A DNA stretch of 64,000 bases from Desulfomonile tiedjei (GTDB taxonomy: Bacteria > Desulfobacterota > Desulfomonilia > Desulfomonilales > Desulfomonilaceae). Shown in pieces: positions 9,548 to 17,885 of the stretch (position 1 is the first letter of the stretch; every line of letters begins with the position of its first letter). The translations under genes and the position numbers were made by a program. Location of the stretch: positions 434,001 through 498,000 of the forward strand of contig JACRDG010000048.1 in assembly GCA_016218715.1 (NCBI GenBank), read 5' to 3'. Under the pieces are notes generated by a model. The model had not been told where the DNA came from, did no database searches, and was given only the letters and a program-made list of their open reading frames with translations.

Positions 9548-10024
9548 CTATACGTGTGTAAGACTCCCGGCGCGTGCGCAACCCGATCGGAGCATTTCGT
9601 CAACAGCTTTCTTCGCTGCCTCATCGACTAGTTCGTTCTCCTCGTGGTTATTATGTCCGCGTACCCACTTCCACTCCACCTGGTGACGTTCCACCGCGGC
9701 CGACAGGCGGCGCCAGAGGTCCGCGTTCTTCACCGGTGTCTTTTGCGCGGTCATCCAGCCGCGTTTCTTCCAATTGTCCATCCACTCGGTGATTCCCTTC
9801 ATCAGATACTGGGAATCGGTGACCAACCTCACGCTGCACGGCCGCTTCAGGGTCTCGAGCGCCATAATGGCCGCGGTGATTTCCATCCGGTTGTTGGTGG
9901 TCCTGAGTTCCGCGCCGCTGAGGAGCTTGCTGACTCCTTTGGTACGAAGCAGCGCCGCCCAGCCGCCCGGTCCCGGATTGCCGCGGCAGGAGCCGTCGGT
10001 GAATATTTCCACCACATCTGTCAC
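9548..10024 (-). CDS. rnhA: Ribonuclease HI
   Basis: This 158-residue enzyme cleaves the RNA strand of RNA-DNA hybrids. The four acidic active-site residues fall at the same numbers as in the E. coli enzyme when the GTG at 10024 is used: D10 ([16 protein letters not shown]), E48 ([11 protein letters not shown]), D70 (VTDSQYL) and D134 (NELVDEAA), with H124 in [16 protein letters not shown] lies six bases before this GTG, which settles the start; the frame also extends to a GTG at 10051 without such a site. It precedes glnD with a gap of 44 bases. Confidence 0.95.
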   Translation of the reverse strand: MTDVVEIFTDGSCRGNPGPGGWAALLRTKGVSKLLSGAELRTTNNRMEITAAIMALETLKRPCSVRLVTDSQYLMKGITEWMDNWKKRGWMTAQKTPVKNADLWRRLSAAVERHQVEWKWVRGHNNHEENELVDEAAKKAVDEMLRSGCARAGSLTHV

Positions 10025-10043
10025 GTTGAATCCTCTTTGTTCT

Positions 10044-10127
10044 CTGAGCACGCCATCTTACAAAGTGGGTGTCTCCCTTGGAGTCCCTGCTCCTGGCTGT
10101 TCAGTGGGGCCGGCATCTTGCCGGTCC
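10044..10127. repeat. Dispersed palindromic repeat, type B (GCCGGCA-TC-TTGCCGGY) with conserved flank
   Basis: The core palindrome is at 10109-10125. The flank to its left (GTGTCTCCCTTG...CTGGCTGTTCAGTGGG) recurs, in inverted orientation, at 23056-23126 and 36050-36125. This marks a mobile or amplified intergenic element of about 80 bases rather than a terminator, since no T-run follows. It lies in the 226-base gap between yjbQ and rnhA. Confidence 0.7.
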
Positions 10128-10250
10128 ATTTAGATCATGACAGTCCCCCGCCTCACGGGACTGTCCCGCCAATACAGCCAGTAAGGCCGCAGTGATGAAG
10201 GCAAACCGCGTGACACGCGAATGCGCGACCGTATTCATGAAACGGCGTAC

Positions 10251-10646
10251 TCAGCCCGGGAGTATCTTTACCATGACCGTACGCGATCTCGGACCGTCGA
10301 ATTCGCAGAGGAATATCCCTTGCCAGGTTCCCAGGACCAGCTCGCCTTTGGACAGAATCACATTCACCGAACTCCCCACCAGCGTGGCCTTGATATGCGC
10401 ATCGGCATTCCCTTCGGAATGGCGGTAATTGCGGTGATGCGGGACCAGCCCGGAAAGAGCGGTGTTGATGTCCTCCGGCACGGACGGGTCCGCTGCCTCA
10501 TTGATCGTGATCCCCGCAGTGGTGTGCGGCACGTACACGATCGCCACGCCGTCTTTCGTGGCGATCCTTGCAATGACCTCGCGCACCTGCCCCGTGATAT
10601 CGACAAATTGAATTCGAGATCCGGTCCTCACCAGCATCGTTTCCAT
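10251..10646 (-). CDS. yjbQ: YjbQ / UPF0047 family protein (secondary thiamine-phosphate synthase type)
   Basis: The 131-residue product belongs to the small YjbQ (UPF0047) family; members show weak thiamine-phosphate synthase activity and their true role is unsettled. Family motifs are VYVPHTTAGITINEAADPSV, PHHRNYRHSEGNADAHIKATLVG and GTWQGIFLCEFDGPRSR, which hold the conserved His and Glu residues of the putative active site. ATG 10646 is preceded by GAGGAG at ideal spacing; an upstream in-frame start at 10691 lacks this. It lies between ftsY and rnhA on the same strand. Confidence 0.88.
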   Translation of the reverse strand: METMLVRTGSRIQFVDITGQVREVIARIATKDGVAIVYVPHTTAGITINEAADPSVPEDINTALSGLVPHHRNYRHSEGNADAHIKATLVGSSVNVILSKGELVLGTWQGIFLCEFDGPRSRTVMVKILPG

Positions 10647-10731
10647 GAGCCGACTCCTCGATTGAAAGCAAAAGCTACCGTATTCGTTCACCGGGCTTAA
10701 GGCGGCTCTGCGCCCGGTGAACGGTTATATG

Positions 10732-11859
10732 CTACCGGTCCGCCGTATAGAAGAGTGCCTCGACGAAATCCGACGCCTTGAAGTCCCGCAAGTCGTCTTT
10801 CTTTTCCCCCACCCCGACGTACCGGACGGGTATTTCCAGTTCGTTGCAGATCCCCAGAATCACACCCCCTTTGGCCGTGCCATCCAGCTTGGTGAGCGCA
10901 ATGCCGGTCACCGGAACCGCCTCGTTGAACTTCCTGGCCTGAAGAATCGCATTCTGTCCCATGGACGCGTCGATGACGAGCAGGGTCTCGTGGGGCGCAC
11001 CCGGCAGCTTCTTCCCCAGCGTTCGATGCACCTTCTTCAGTTCCTCCACCAGAGGCACGCGGGTGTGCAGCCGTCCCGCGGTGTCCACGAGGACCAATTC
11101 CATGTCCTCTTTCAAGGCGCGGTCTACCGCCTCGAAAGCCACTGCCGAAGGATCCGCCCTGTCCTTTCCTTTGACCACCGGACAGCCGATTCGCTCCGCC
11201 CAGACCTCCATCTGTTCCACCGCAGCAGCTCGGAAGGTGTCTGCGGCGGCAAGGAGGACCTTTCTCCCTGCCTCCTGGTGGCGGGCTGCAATCTTCGCGA
11301 TGGTCGTGGTCTTGCCCGAACCATTCACCCCGACCACCATCACGACAAAAGGCTCGCTCCCGTACCCGACCCTGAGAGGGGCCTCCACGCGGCTAAGCAT
11401 CTCTTTCATCAAGGTTTTCAGGTGCCGGACCAGCGCGTCGGGATTGTCCACTTCCCGTCGTTTAACGCGCTCGGTCAGACCTTCGAGAAGCTGGTAGGCC
11501 GTCTTGACCCCGATGTCCGCGGTGACAAGCATCTCCTCGAGTCGGCCAAGCGTGGCCTCGTCGATTTCTCTCTTTCCCAGAAAGACCTCGTCCAGCCGCT
11601 GGAAGAATCGGCTGCGGGTTTTCTCGAGTCCGGTTTGAAGTTTGACCAACCCTTGCTCGTCTTCCGGGACTTCTCCAGGAGCCTCCGATGGTTCAGGAGG
11701 CGCGCTCACGGAGAGCCCCTCCTTTTCCGGTTGGGTCTCCTCCACCGCTCCGAGATCAGTCTCGGTGACGGCTGTTTCCTTATCGATTTCCGCAGCCGAC
11801 TCTTCCCGTCCGAACAGGCGCTTGAAAAAGCCGGGTTTCTTGGCTTTGTCCTCGCTCAT
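10732..11859 (-). CDS. ftsY: Signal recognition particle receptor FtsY
   Basis: FtsY is the SRP receptor GTPase that docks ribosome-SRP complexes to the membrane. The 375-residue protein has a short acidic A region (about 5-80, starting [14 protein letters not shown]), an N domain helix bundle, and a G domain with [15 protein letters not shown] (G1), [10 protein letters not shown] (G2), VDTAGRLH (G3), [10 protein letters not shown] (G4) and [12 protein letters not shown] near the end. ATG 11859 follows GGAAGAG at eight bases; a GTG three codons earlier is less likely. It heads the minus-strand series ftsY, yjbQ, rnhA, glnD, xerD. Confidence 0.96.
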   Translation of the reverse strand: MSEDKAKKPGFFKRLFGREESAAEIDKETAVTETDLGAVEETQPEKEGLSVSAPPEPSEAPGEVPEDEQGLVKLQTGLEKTRSRFFQRLDEVFLGKREIDEATLGRLEEMLVTADIGVKTAYQLLEGLTERVKRREVDNPDALVRHLKTLMKEMLSRVEAPLRVGYGSEPFVVMVVGVNGSGKTTTIAKIAARHQEAGRKVLLAAADTFRAAAVEQMEVWAERIGCPVVKGKDRADPSAVAFEAVDRALKEDMELVLVDTAGRLHTRVPLVEELKKVHRTLGKKLPGAPHETLLVIDASMGQNAILQARKFNEAVPVTGIALTKLDGTAKGGVILGICNELEIPVRYVGVGEKKDDLRDFKASDFVEALFYTADR

Positions 11860-11878
11860 GGTGTGCACTCTTCCATCA

Positions 11879-11899
11879 CATCCCCGAATGACGGGGATG
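11879..11899. repeat. Small hairpin upstream of ftsY
   Basis: CATCCCCG and CGGGGATG form a perfect 8-base stem around AATGA. It lies 20 bases upstream of the ftsY start, without a T-run. It could be a leader structure or an intergenic repeat unit. Confidence 0.4.
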
Positions 11900-11969
11900 C
11901 TCCATAGTTCGCTCTCGACTCGTTCAGGTTTGCGGGGAGTCTAGCAAGGCCGCCGCGGGGGGTCAAAGG

Positions 11970-11988
11970 AAATTACTTTAAGTAATTT
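11970..11988. promoter_or_regulatory. Perfect palindrome near divergent promoters
   Basis: AAATTACTT and AAGTAATTT form a perfect inverted repeat around one base. It lies between ftsY (leftward) and the promoter at 12001-12030 (rightward), so it may be an operator. No regulator can be assigned. Confidence 0.35.
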
Positions 11989-12000
11989 CTAGAAAATATA

Positions 12001-12030
12001 TTGAACTTTCTGAAAAAGTTGACATATAAT
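12001..12030 (+). promoter_or_regulatory. Sigma70-like promoter of the small gene at 12059
   Basis: TTGAAC (12001-12006) and a perfect TATAAT (12025-12030) are 18 bases apart, in AT-rich DNA. It would initiate transcription about 20 bases before the small gene at 12059. Confidence 0.6.
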
Positions 12031-12058
12031 GCAATTAATGCGCTCGCGGAGGAACGCC

Positions 12059-12247
12059 GTGTTCTGGAAATCCCATAGAACCCCCATAAGTATACCTGCA
12101 GAACTCCACGACAAACTGGCCCGAACCTCTCGTCCCATCGAACAGGTTGACAGTGAGGTCATTTCCGTCCGGTTCGTGCCCAAACACCGGCTCAAGGACG
12201 AGGAAAACGTCTCATCATATCAAAAATTCCTGGGTGCGGGAGCATAG
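12059..12247 (+). CDS. Small hypothetical protein, 62 residues
   Basis: I do not recognise this gene. A GTG at 12059 is preceded by GGAGGA at five bases, and a good promoter lies just upstream, so expression is plausible. The product contains SHRTPISIPAELHDKLARTS and ends SYQKFLGAGA; ISIPAELHDKL resembles the opening of ribbon-helix-helix antitoxin-like or DNA-binding small proteins, but this is only a resemblance. No partner toxin is visible next to it. The following gene is the amidase, 77 bases on. Confidence 0.45.
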   Translation: MFWKSHRTPISIPAELHDKLARTSRPIEQVDSEVISVRFVPKHRLKDEENVSSYQKFLGAGA

Positions 12248-12324
12248 GGGGGTTTGAAGCCCACCAAGGTTCATCTCCCCAAGGGGCGCAGGGGCTCCGG
12301 GATCGGCAAGGAAAGCGCGTGTTG

Positions 12325-13899
12325 ATGGCGACACGATCCCAGCTGATACGGGTGGCGTTACTAGCCGGGTTTCTGGCCGGCATGGTAGCGGCGACACCAG
12401 GGTACGCGGGTAAACGAGGCGCGCCGTCCTTCGACACCATCCGGAAGGCCTATGAAAAACTGTCCCACGACGAGAGTGCGACCCGGCAGCAGTGGGAGAA
12501 GCTGATCCATGCGTTTCTCGCCGTGCACAAGGATGGGAAGAGGAGCCGAAACGGGAGCCATAGCCTCTTCCTCGCGGGGCGGTGCTATCTCGGTCTGTAC
12601 CGCCAGAGCGGCCGGATAGAGGATCTCAACGAGGCGATCAAACACCTCGATAAGTTCGTTCGCATCCATCGCAAGGGGCCTTATCTCATCCTTGGCCTCC
12701 AGGGACTAAAGGAAGCGGACCTGCTCAAACGAAAGATAGATCGTTCCCGATCTATAATGGTGACTCGTCGAACAGACGACGTCCGCTTGCGGTCAGCGGA
12801 GCAATCCTGCTCGCCTCGTGTTGGTACGCTCCAGGAAGAGGCGGAGGTCCGGCAGGCCCCGGGTTCCCAGGGGGGAAAAGAGAAGGTGACAACGGGAGAC
12901 TCGGGATCTCCCACCGTAAAATCGTACGAACTTCCGGCAAAGCCAGCGGATTCCTACGCGAACGCCCAACCCGAGGCGAGCACTGCGGCGGCTGATGCTG
13001 AAACCGGTCTGGATCAGGAGAGCGCTTCATCGGGGTTTCCGCCTGGTTACAATCTGTGCGGGAACCCGTTTTACCGAAAACCCGACCTTACCCAACCACA
13101 GGAGCCCGCGCGGATCATAAGCGCGTCGCTGTCACCGCCGATCGTGCACGACGCGATCCCGCCCCCTTCCAAGCGAGCGGCAAAACGTCGTCAGTGGGTC
13201 GTTGCCATCGATCCGGGACACGGCGGGAAAGATCCGGGCGCTATATCAAAGGATGGTCTCCTAAAAGAGAAGGAGGTGACCCTCGCAATCGCCAAACAGC
13301 TCAAAGAGAGCCTCAAAAAGCAACTCCCCGGCATTACCGTGGAGTTCACTCGCACGGACGACAGCTTCGTCCCCGTTCAGGAGCGCACCGCGCTGGCGAA
13401 TTCGGCGAACGCGGACCTCTTCGTTTCCATACATTGTAATGCCGCCGAGGACACAAACTCCAAAGGAATCGAAACTTATTATCTGAATAAGGCGTGCTCT
13501 CGCATGTCCATGGCCGTGGCGGCCCGGGAAAACGGTATCCCCGTGAACCAGATGACCGAGATTGACGGGCCGATCCTCGACCTCACCCTCGCATCCAAGA
13601 AGGCTGAATCGGTAAGGTTGGCTCAGCGTGTTCACACATCGCTGATCCACAACCTTGCCGGATTGACCGACCTTCGCCTGGACCGAGGGCTCAAAGCAGC
13701 TCCGTTTTACGTGCTTTTCGGCGCGAAAATGCCTGCCATCCTTGTGGAATGCGGCTTCATCAACGGCAAGGACGAAGAAAAGCTCAAGAACGAGGCGTAC
13801 GTCAAGGCCATCGCGATCGGCATCGCAGACGGAATCTCACAACACCTACAGCGGCCTCCGCTCGGTCCCCGTATGACTAGAAAGACATCAATTCGATGA
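12325..13899 (+). CDS. N-acetylmuramoyl-L-alanine amidase (Amidase_3), secreted
   Basis: The 524-residue protein is a zinc amidase that cuts the bond between N-acetylmuramic acid and the peptide stem of peptidoglycan, as AmiA/B/C do at division. A signal peptide ends near TPGYA (about residue 28). A helical, TPR-like region follows (SLFLAGRCYLGLYRQSG), then a variable Pro/Ser-rich linker to about residue 285. The catalytic domain shows VAIDPGHGGKDPGA (first zinc His), the KEKEVTLAIAKQL helix containing the metal Glu, LFVSIHCNA (second His region) and PAILVECGFINGKDEEK (catalytic Glu). The start could also be the GTG at 12319. Its end overlaps the convergent SNF2 gene by 23 bases. Export to the periplasm is inferred from the signal peptide. 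Confidence 0.9.
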   Translation: MATRSQLIRVALLAGFLAGMVAATPGYAGKRGAPSFDTIRKAYEKLSHDESATRQQWEKLIHAFLAVHKDGKRSRNGSHSLFLAGRCYLGLYRQSGRIEDLNEAIKHLDKFVRIHRKGPYLILGLQGLKEADLLKRKIDRSRSIMVTRRTDDVRLRSAEQSCSPRVGTLQEEAEVRQAPGSQGGKEKVTTGDSGSPTVKSYELPAKPADSYANAQPEASTAAADAETGLDQESASSGFPPGYNLCGNPFYRKPDLTQPQEPARIISASLSPPIVHDAIPPPSKRAAKRRQWVVAIDPGHGGKDPGAISKDGLLKEKEVTLAIAKQLKESLKKQLPGITVEFTRTDDSFVPVQERTALANSANADLFVSIHCNAAEDTNSKGIETYYLNKACSRMSMAVAARENGIPVNQMTEIDGPILDLTLASKKAESVRLAQRVHTSLIHNLAGLTDLRLDRGLKAAPFYVLFGAKMPAILVECGFINGKDEEKLKNEAYVKAIAIGIADGISQHLQRPPLGPRMTRKTSIR

Positions 13900-16800
13900 G
13901 TTCTTCGCGGGAGAAGTGTTTCAGGAGGGCTTTGTCGTCTTGTCTGATGACGGAATCCATGAGACGTTTCTTTTTGGCGATGATCGCGTCGATCTTCTCC
14001 TCCAGGGTGTTCTCGGTGACGAGCTTGAAGACCTGAACACCGCGGCGCTGGCCGATTCGATGGACCCGGTCCGTGGCCTGCTCTTCACGCGCGGAATTCC
14101 ACCACCGGTCGTAATGAATCACCACGGACCCGCCGGTGAGATCTATCCCCAGTCCCGAAGCCCGAAGCGACCCGGTGAAAACCATGCATTTGGGATCCGT
14201 GTTGAACCGCTTCACCGCTTCGGAGCGTTTTTTCGTGTGGCCCTTGATCGTGGCAAATTCGAGCGAGTTGTCCCGGAGAAACGATTCTATCAGTTCCAGC
14301 ATCTTCACGTACTGGCTGAATATTACCACCTTCTGTCCCGATCCGAGGCTCTCTTCGAGCAGCTCGACGAAAAGGTCCCACTTTCCCGACGCGTACTTCC
14401 TGTAGTTCTTGGCTTCCCCTTCCAGTAGGGCCGGGTGGTTGCAGATCTGCTTGAGATAGTTCAGCACCGCGAAGACGTGCATGTACGGGACCTTCTGGTC
14501 CGGGTCTTTCAGAGTCTGGACCAGTCGCTGACCCTGGTTTTCCACCACGTCCCGGTAGAAGCGGATCTGGTCCTCGGTCAGCGCGCAGCGCCGTGTGTCT
14601 TCGATCTTGGAAGGAAGCTCCTTGAGCACCTGTCCCTTGGTGCGCCGTAGCGTGAAGGGATTGATCATGCGGGTGAGCTTGTCTTTGCGGTCCGGGTCCG
14701 CTGCTTCTTCGATGGGGAGCCGGAAGCGGTTCTCGAAGACCGAATCGGACATCAGGTATCCGGGGAGCACGATGTCGAACAAGGCCTTCAGGTCGTTCAG
14801 GCTGTTCTCGATCGGTGTGCCTGTCAGGCCCACTGTGCAGACCGACTGAAGCGCGGCCACCGCGGCATACGTCTTGGTCGACTTGTTTTTTACCGCCTGG
14901 ATCTCATCCAGCACGATGAGTTCGAACCGATAATCCGCCAGCATCTCGATGTCGCGCAGGGCAATGCCGTAAGACGTGATAATGAGGGTGTGCTCTTCAA
15001 AGGCTTCCTCGAAAGAGCGGTCCGTACCATGGTACACATGGGGGTTAAGGTACGGGCAGAATTCCAGCACCTTGTCTTTCCAGTGATTGAGCACCGTCGT
15101 GGGGCAGACCACCAGGAATCGGATCTTTCCGGGCCTGGCGGAAAGTCGATGGGAGAGCCCGGTCATCAGGGCCATGATCTGGTGGGTCTTGCCGAGCCCC
15201 ATGTCGTCGCAGAGGAGCCCGGAGAATCCATTCTCGTACAGGAACCAGAGCCACCCGAAACCGTTCTTCTGGTACCCGCGCAGCTTGCCCTTCATCGCAC
15301 CGATCGCGGGCAGTCTGTTCGGAGGCTTCAGCAGTTCCAGCCCCTGGAACCACTCCTTCAATCTGCCGGAAGAAAAATGTTTCTCGACCCGGTCGTGCAT
15401 GGCGAGGAGTCGGAGGTACTCCGTGCGACTAATATCGATGGAATCCCCTGCGCCAAGGATGCGCTCGGACAGCCCGTCCATCCAGACGAACTCGGCGGAC
15501 GTCGTATCCACCCAGCGGTCGCCGTTAATGACAAAGCGCCTTTTCATCCGGCGTGCTTCGAAGATCTCGCGGAACGACAGCGAAAAATCACCGAAGTCGT
15601 ACCTCACGTCCAGCGTTACGCCCTCTTCACTGAAATCCTTGTGATCGATGGTGACCCGCTGGTACTTTTCCAGGGTCGTGCGGTGCAACAGGGCCTTGTC
15701 CATAAATACCGTGGGATCGGATCGGAGCACCTCACCGTACTCGTCGAGGAATGCCGTGATCTTTCCCGGCGGAATAATCACGTGCTTCTGCGGAACGAAA
15801 TACTCCGCTGGTAAGCCGCCCACGTTTACCGCCATCCTGAAGAAACCCCAGTCAGGGAAAAAGTAGTACGTTCCGAAGAGCTGCTCTTCGAGTGCCGTGC
15901 GATCGAGGTACTCCTCGTTGGAATCCGCGTCCGGGTTCGGATTTTCCACCACGGGAACGATACACAGAGCCGACGATTCGGTCAGATCGATTCGATATCC
16001 GGTTTTGAGCGAGCGTTTGTGTATGAGAAGATCGCCGCCAATGGCGTCCTTTTTCTCCGCGGCCTCGATGATCGTCCCGACATGGCCCCGCGGCGGCACG
16101 AGCCGGAGGACGACGCTCTCTTCTTCGTCCAGCGCCTCTACGGTGAGCTGCTGTTTGTGTTCGAGGAAGCTGAAGTGGAAGGTTCCGCCACCCCGGCCGC
16201 AGATGAGGAATCCCACCTTCGCGATGCGGTGCCAGATGCTCTCCTCAATGTGCTGGCGGATCGATTTGAACCCTCTCCGATTGATGTCGTCTTCGGCCTC
16301 GGAATATTGCCACGGCCTGCGCCGCAGGGAAGGCACGTTGGGGTCCTTGAGCTTCCGACCGTACATCCTTCTGAAGAGTACCGGATCGATATCGCGGCGG
16401 ACGATGTCGAAGAATTCATGGAGAAACTCGTCCACCAGGCGTTCACCTGGCATAAACGCGAGCACTTCCTTGCGATCGCGGTCGAAAAAGGTAATGCGGA
16501 ATCCCTCTCCGCCGTGGTCCACTTGACACTTGAAACCGAGGAGGGAATCACCGAAATTCTTGAATCCGTACGAACTCAGTTCTCGCCAGAAGCTGTCCTG
16601 GAAGTCCTGGCCCAGGGTGCGCAAGCCTCCGGTCTCGGGATCGGGACGAAGCACGTACCGCACGAACGACACAATATGGTGACAGTAGGTACGCGTGAAC
16701 GAGCGGAAACACGCGCAAGACGCGCGGGAAAGTATCTTCGTTTCGGGATCGAGAGTGATATGGACGTTGAACCCTTTTCCGGACGGTTCTGTAACAAGCC

Positions 16801-16972
16801 CGAAGTAAGATTCTCTTCCGAAGTTAATGTGTGAAATTCGCGAGGCTTCTGCAAGCCTCAGCCCCTGTTCGAGAACCTCTGTATTAAATTGCTGTGTTAT
16901 CTCCGACGGGAGTTCACGCCCCCCACTTGCGCCGACCGAGCTTTTCTTTAATTGTATTACCTTTCCAAACAC
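13877..16972 (-). CDS. SNF2-family DNA translocase/helicase with N-terminal SWIM zinc finger
   Basis: The 1031-residue protein is a bacterial SNF2/RapA-like ATPase. An N-terminal SWIM zinc finger is visible as ASCACFRSFTRTYCHHIV (CxC...CxH, about residues 82-100). A long middle region follows, then the SNF2 ATPase: DDMGLGKTHQIMALM (Walker A), LIVLDEIQAVKN (DExx box), GLTGTPIENSLNDL, and the C-terminal helicase half with VIFSQYVKML, SGLGIDLTGGSVVIHYDRWWN and ATDRVHRIGQ. Such proteins remodel protein-DNA or RNA polymerase complexes; the exact role here is unknown. The GTG at 16972 is preceded by AAGGAG at six bases. It is a lone gene, convergent with the amidase. No defence partner genes (such as DISARM methylase) are adjacent. 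Confidence 0.92.
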   Translation of the reverse strand: MFGKVIQLKKSSVGASGGRELPSEITQQFNTEVLEQGLRLAEASRISHINFGRESYFGLVTEPSGKGFNVHITLDPETKILSRASCACFRSFTRTYCHHIVSFVRYVLRPDPETGGLRTLGQDFQDSFWRELSSYGFKNFGDSLLGFKCQVDHGGEGFRITFFDRDRKEVLAFMPGERLVDEFLHEFFDIVRRDIDPVLFRRMYGRKLKDPNVPSLRRRPWQYSEAEDDINRRGFKSIRQHIEESIWHRIAKVGFLICGRGGGTFHFSFLEHKQQLTVEALDEEESVVLRLVPPRGHVGTIIEAAEKKDAIGGDLLIHKRSLKTGYRIDLTESSALCIVPVVENPNPDADSNEEYLDRTALEEQLFGTYYFFPDWGFFRMAVNVGGLPAEYFVPQKHVIIPPGKITAFLDEYGEVLRSDPTVFMDKALLHRTTLEKYQRVTIDHKDFSEEGVTLDVRYDFGDFSLSFREIFEARRMKRRFVINGDRWVDTTSAEFVWMDGLSERILGAGDSIDISRTEYLRLLAMHDRVEKHFSSGRLKEWFQGLELLKPPNRLPAIGAMKGKLRGYQKNGFGWLWFLYENGFSGLLCDDMGLGKTHQIMALMTGLSHRLSARPGKIRFLVVCPTTVLNHWKDKVLEFCPYLNPHVYHGTDRSFEEAFEEHTLIITSYGIALRDIEMLADYRFELIVLDEIQAVKNKSTKTYAAVAALQSVCTVGLTGTPIENSLNDLKALFDIVLPGYLMSDSVFENRFRLPIEEAADPDRKDKLTRMINPFTLRRTKGQVLKELPSKIEDTRRCALTEDQIRFYRDVVENQGQRLVQTLKDPDQKVPYMHVFAVLNYLKQICNHPALLEGEAKNYRKYASGKWDLFVELLEESLGSGQKVVIFSQYVKMLELIESFLRDNSLEFATIKGHTKKRSEAVKRFNTDPKCMVFTGSLRASGLGIDLTGGSVVIHYDRWWNSAREEQATDRVHRIGQRRGVQVFKLVTENTLEEKIDAIIAKKKRLMDSVIRQDDKALLKHFSREELIELMSF

Positions 16973-17348
16973 TTAAAACTCCTTCGGCTCTTCTGGGGCC
17001 CGCATGCCTCGGGCCGTGGATATCACACCAATTTGGGGTTGTCAACAGCTAAAAACAAATTGAAAAACCATAAGCAACCTCGAATAACAGCGGGTTATTC
17101 TCGCCATCATTAACCTAATGAGTTACGCTAGCCCTTCCTTCCCGCGCTACCTCGCGAAAAATACTAAGATATCTGAGCCGCCGCGTGTGGGACTTGGGCA
17201 AGGCAAGCCCTGCCTATGAGGGAAGGTGAGCGCCTGCATGGGTGATAGACTTCATGCGATACGCCTGCCGTACGGCAGCGCGTACGGGCAACATTTTTCT
17301 GTTGACATATATCATCACGATATATATCGTCGTACCCAAGGAGGCGCC
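16973..17348. other. Divergent intergenic region between the SNF2 gene and padR
   Basis: An AT-rich segment (about 17025-17115) lies upstream of the SNF2 gene. The padR promoter and operator are at 17302-17330. No gene is seen. Confidence 0.5.
17302..17330 (+). promoter_or_regulatory. padR promoter with overlapping palindromic operator
   Basis: A perfect -35 TTGACA (17302-17307) is followed by TATATC (17323, 15 bases) or TATCGT (17325, 17 bases) as the -10. Between and over these elements lies a perfect inverted repeat, ATATATC (17307-17313) and GATATAT (17319-17325) around ATCAC. PadR regulators commonly bind AT-rich palindromes over their own promoter, so autorepression is the likely meaning. 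Confidence 0.6.
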
Positions 17349-17885
17349 ATGGACGTTCAGTCGGTTCTTCTCGGGTTCCTCATGAAGAAGAGCATGACCG
17401 GGTATGACCTGAAGAAAGCCTTCTCCATCTCCTTCTTGTTCTTCTCCGGCCTCAGCTACGGCTCCATCTACCCAGCGCTCAGGAAGATGGAAAATCAGGG
17501 GATGATCTCCAAGCGGTTGGAGATCCAGGATGGTGCGCCAAATCGTAAGGTCTACACCATCACGGAGGCCGGCAAACGCGCATTCCTCGACTCCTTGAGG
17601 TCGCCCTTTGCCTTTGAATTACCCAAGAGCACCTTCTTGATGAGGCTTTTCTTTTTCGCACATCTCCCCCCCGAGGAACGACGGGCATTCGCTCGGCAGC
17701 ACCTGGATTCCATCGAACAGTTGCGGGCACAGTTGGAGTCGGCCCGCCCCGAGGTAGAAGCTCACGCGGACCGGTTTCAGTACCTCTGTTTTCAGTTCGG
17801 CCTTCGGTTTTACCGGGACATGTCCGGCTACGTCTCCGAGCTCATCGACACCTTGGGAGTTGAGGAGATCGAGAATGGGGAATGA
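17349..17885 (+). CDS. PadR family transcriptional regulator
   Basis: The 178-residue protein has the PadR winged helix (about 5-80: VLLGFLMKKSMTGYDLKKAF, GLSYGSIYPALRKMENQGMI, NRKVYTITEAGKRAFLDSL) and a C-terminal helical dimerisation domain of the Vir_act_alpha_C type (about 95-175). Members usually repress nearby detoxification or efflux genes until a ligand binds. AAGGAGG stands seven bases before ATG 17349, which decides the start. Its stop overlaps the start of the membrane-flavoprotein gene, and the ABC exporter genes follow, so it likely controls the whole run to 25.5 kb. Confidence 0.92.
   Translation: MDVQSVLLGFLMKKSMTGYDLKKAFSISFLFFSGLSYGSIYPALRKMENQGMISKRLEIQDGAPNRKVYTITEAGKRAFLDSLRSPFAFELPKSTFLMRLFFFAHLPPEERRAFARQHLDSIEQLRAQLESARPEVEAHADRFQYLCFQFGLRFYRDMSGYVSELIDTLGVEEIENGE

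Noticed and set aside
13877-16972. Part of a DISARM or similar SNF2-containing defence island
   Set aside because: No methylase, PLD or DUF1998 gene lies next to it; neighbours are an amidase and padR.
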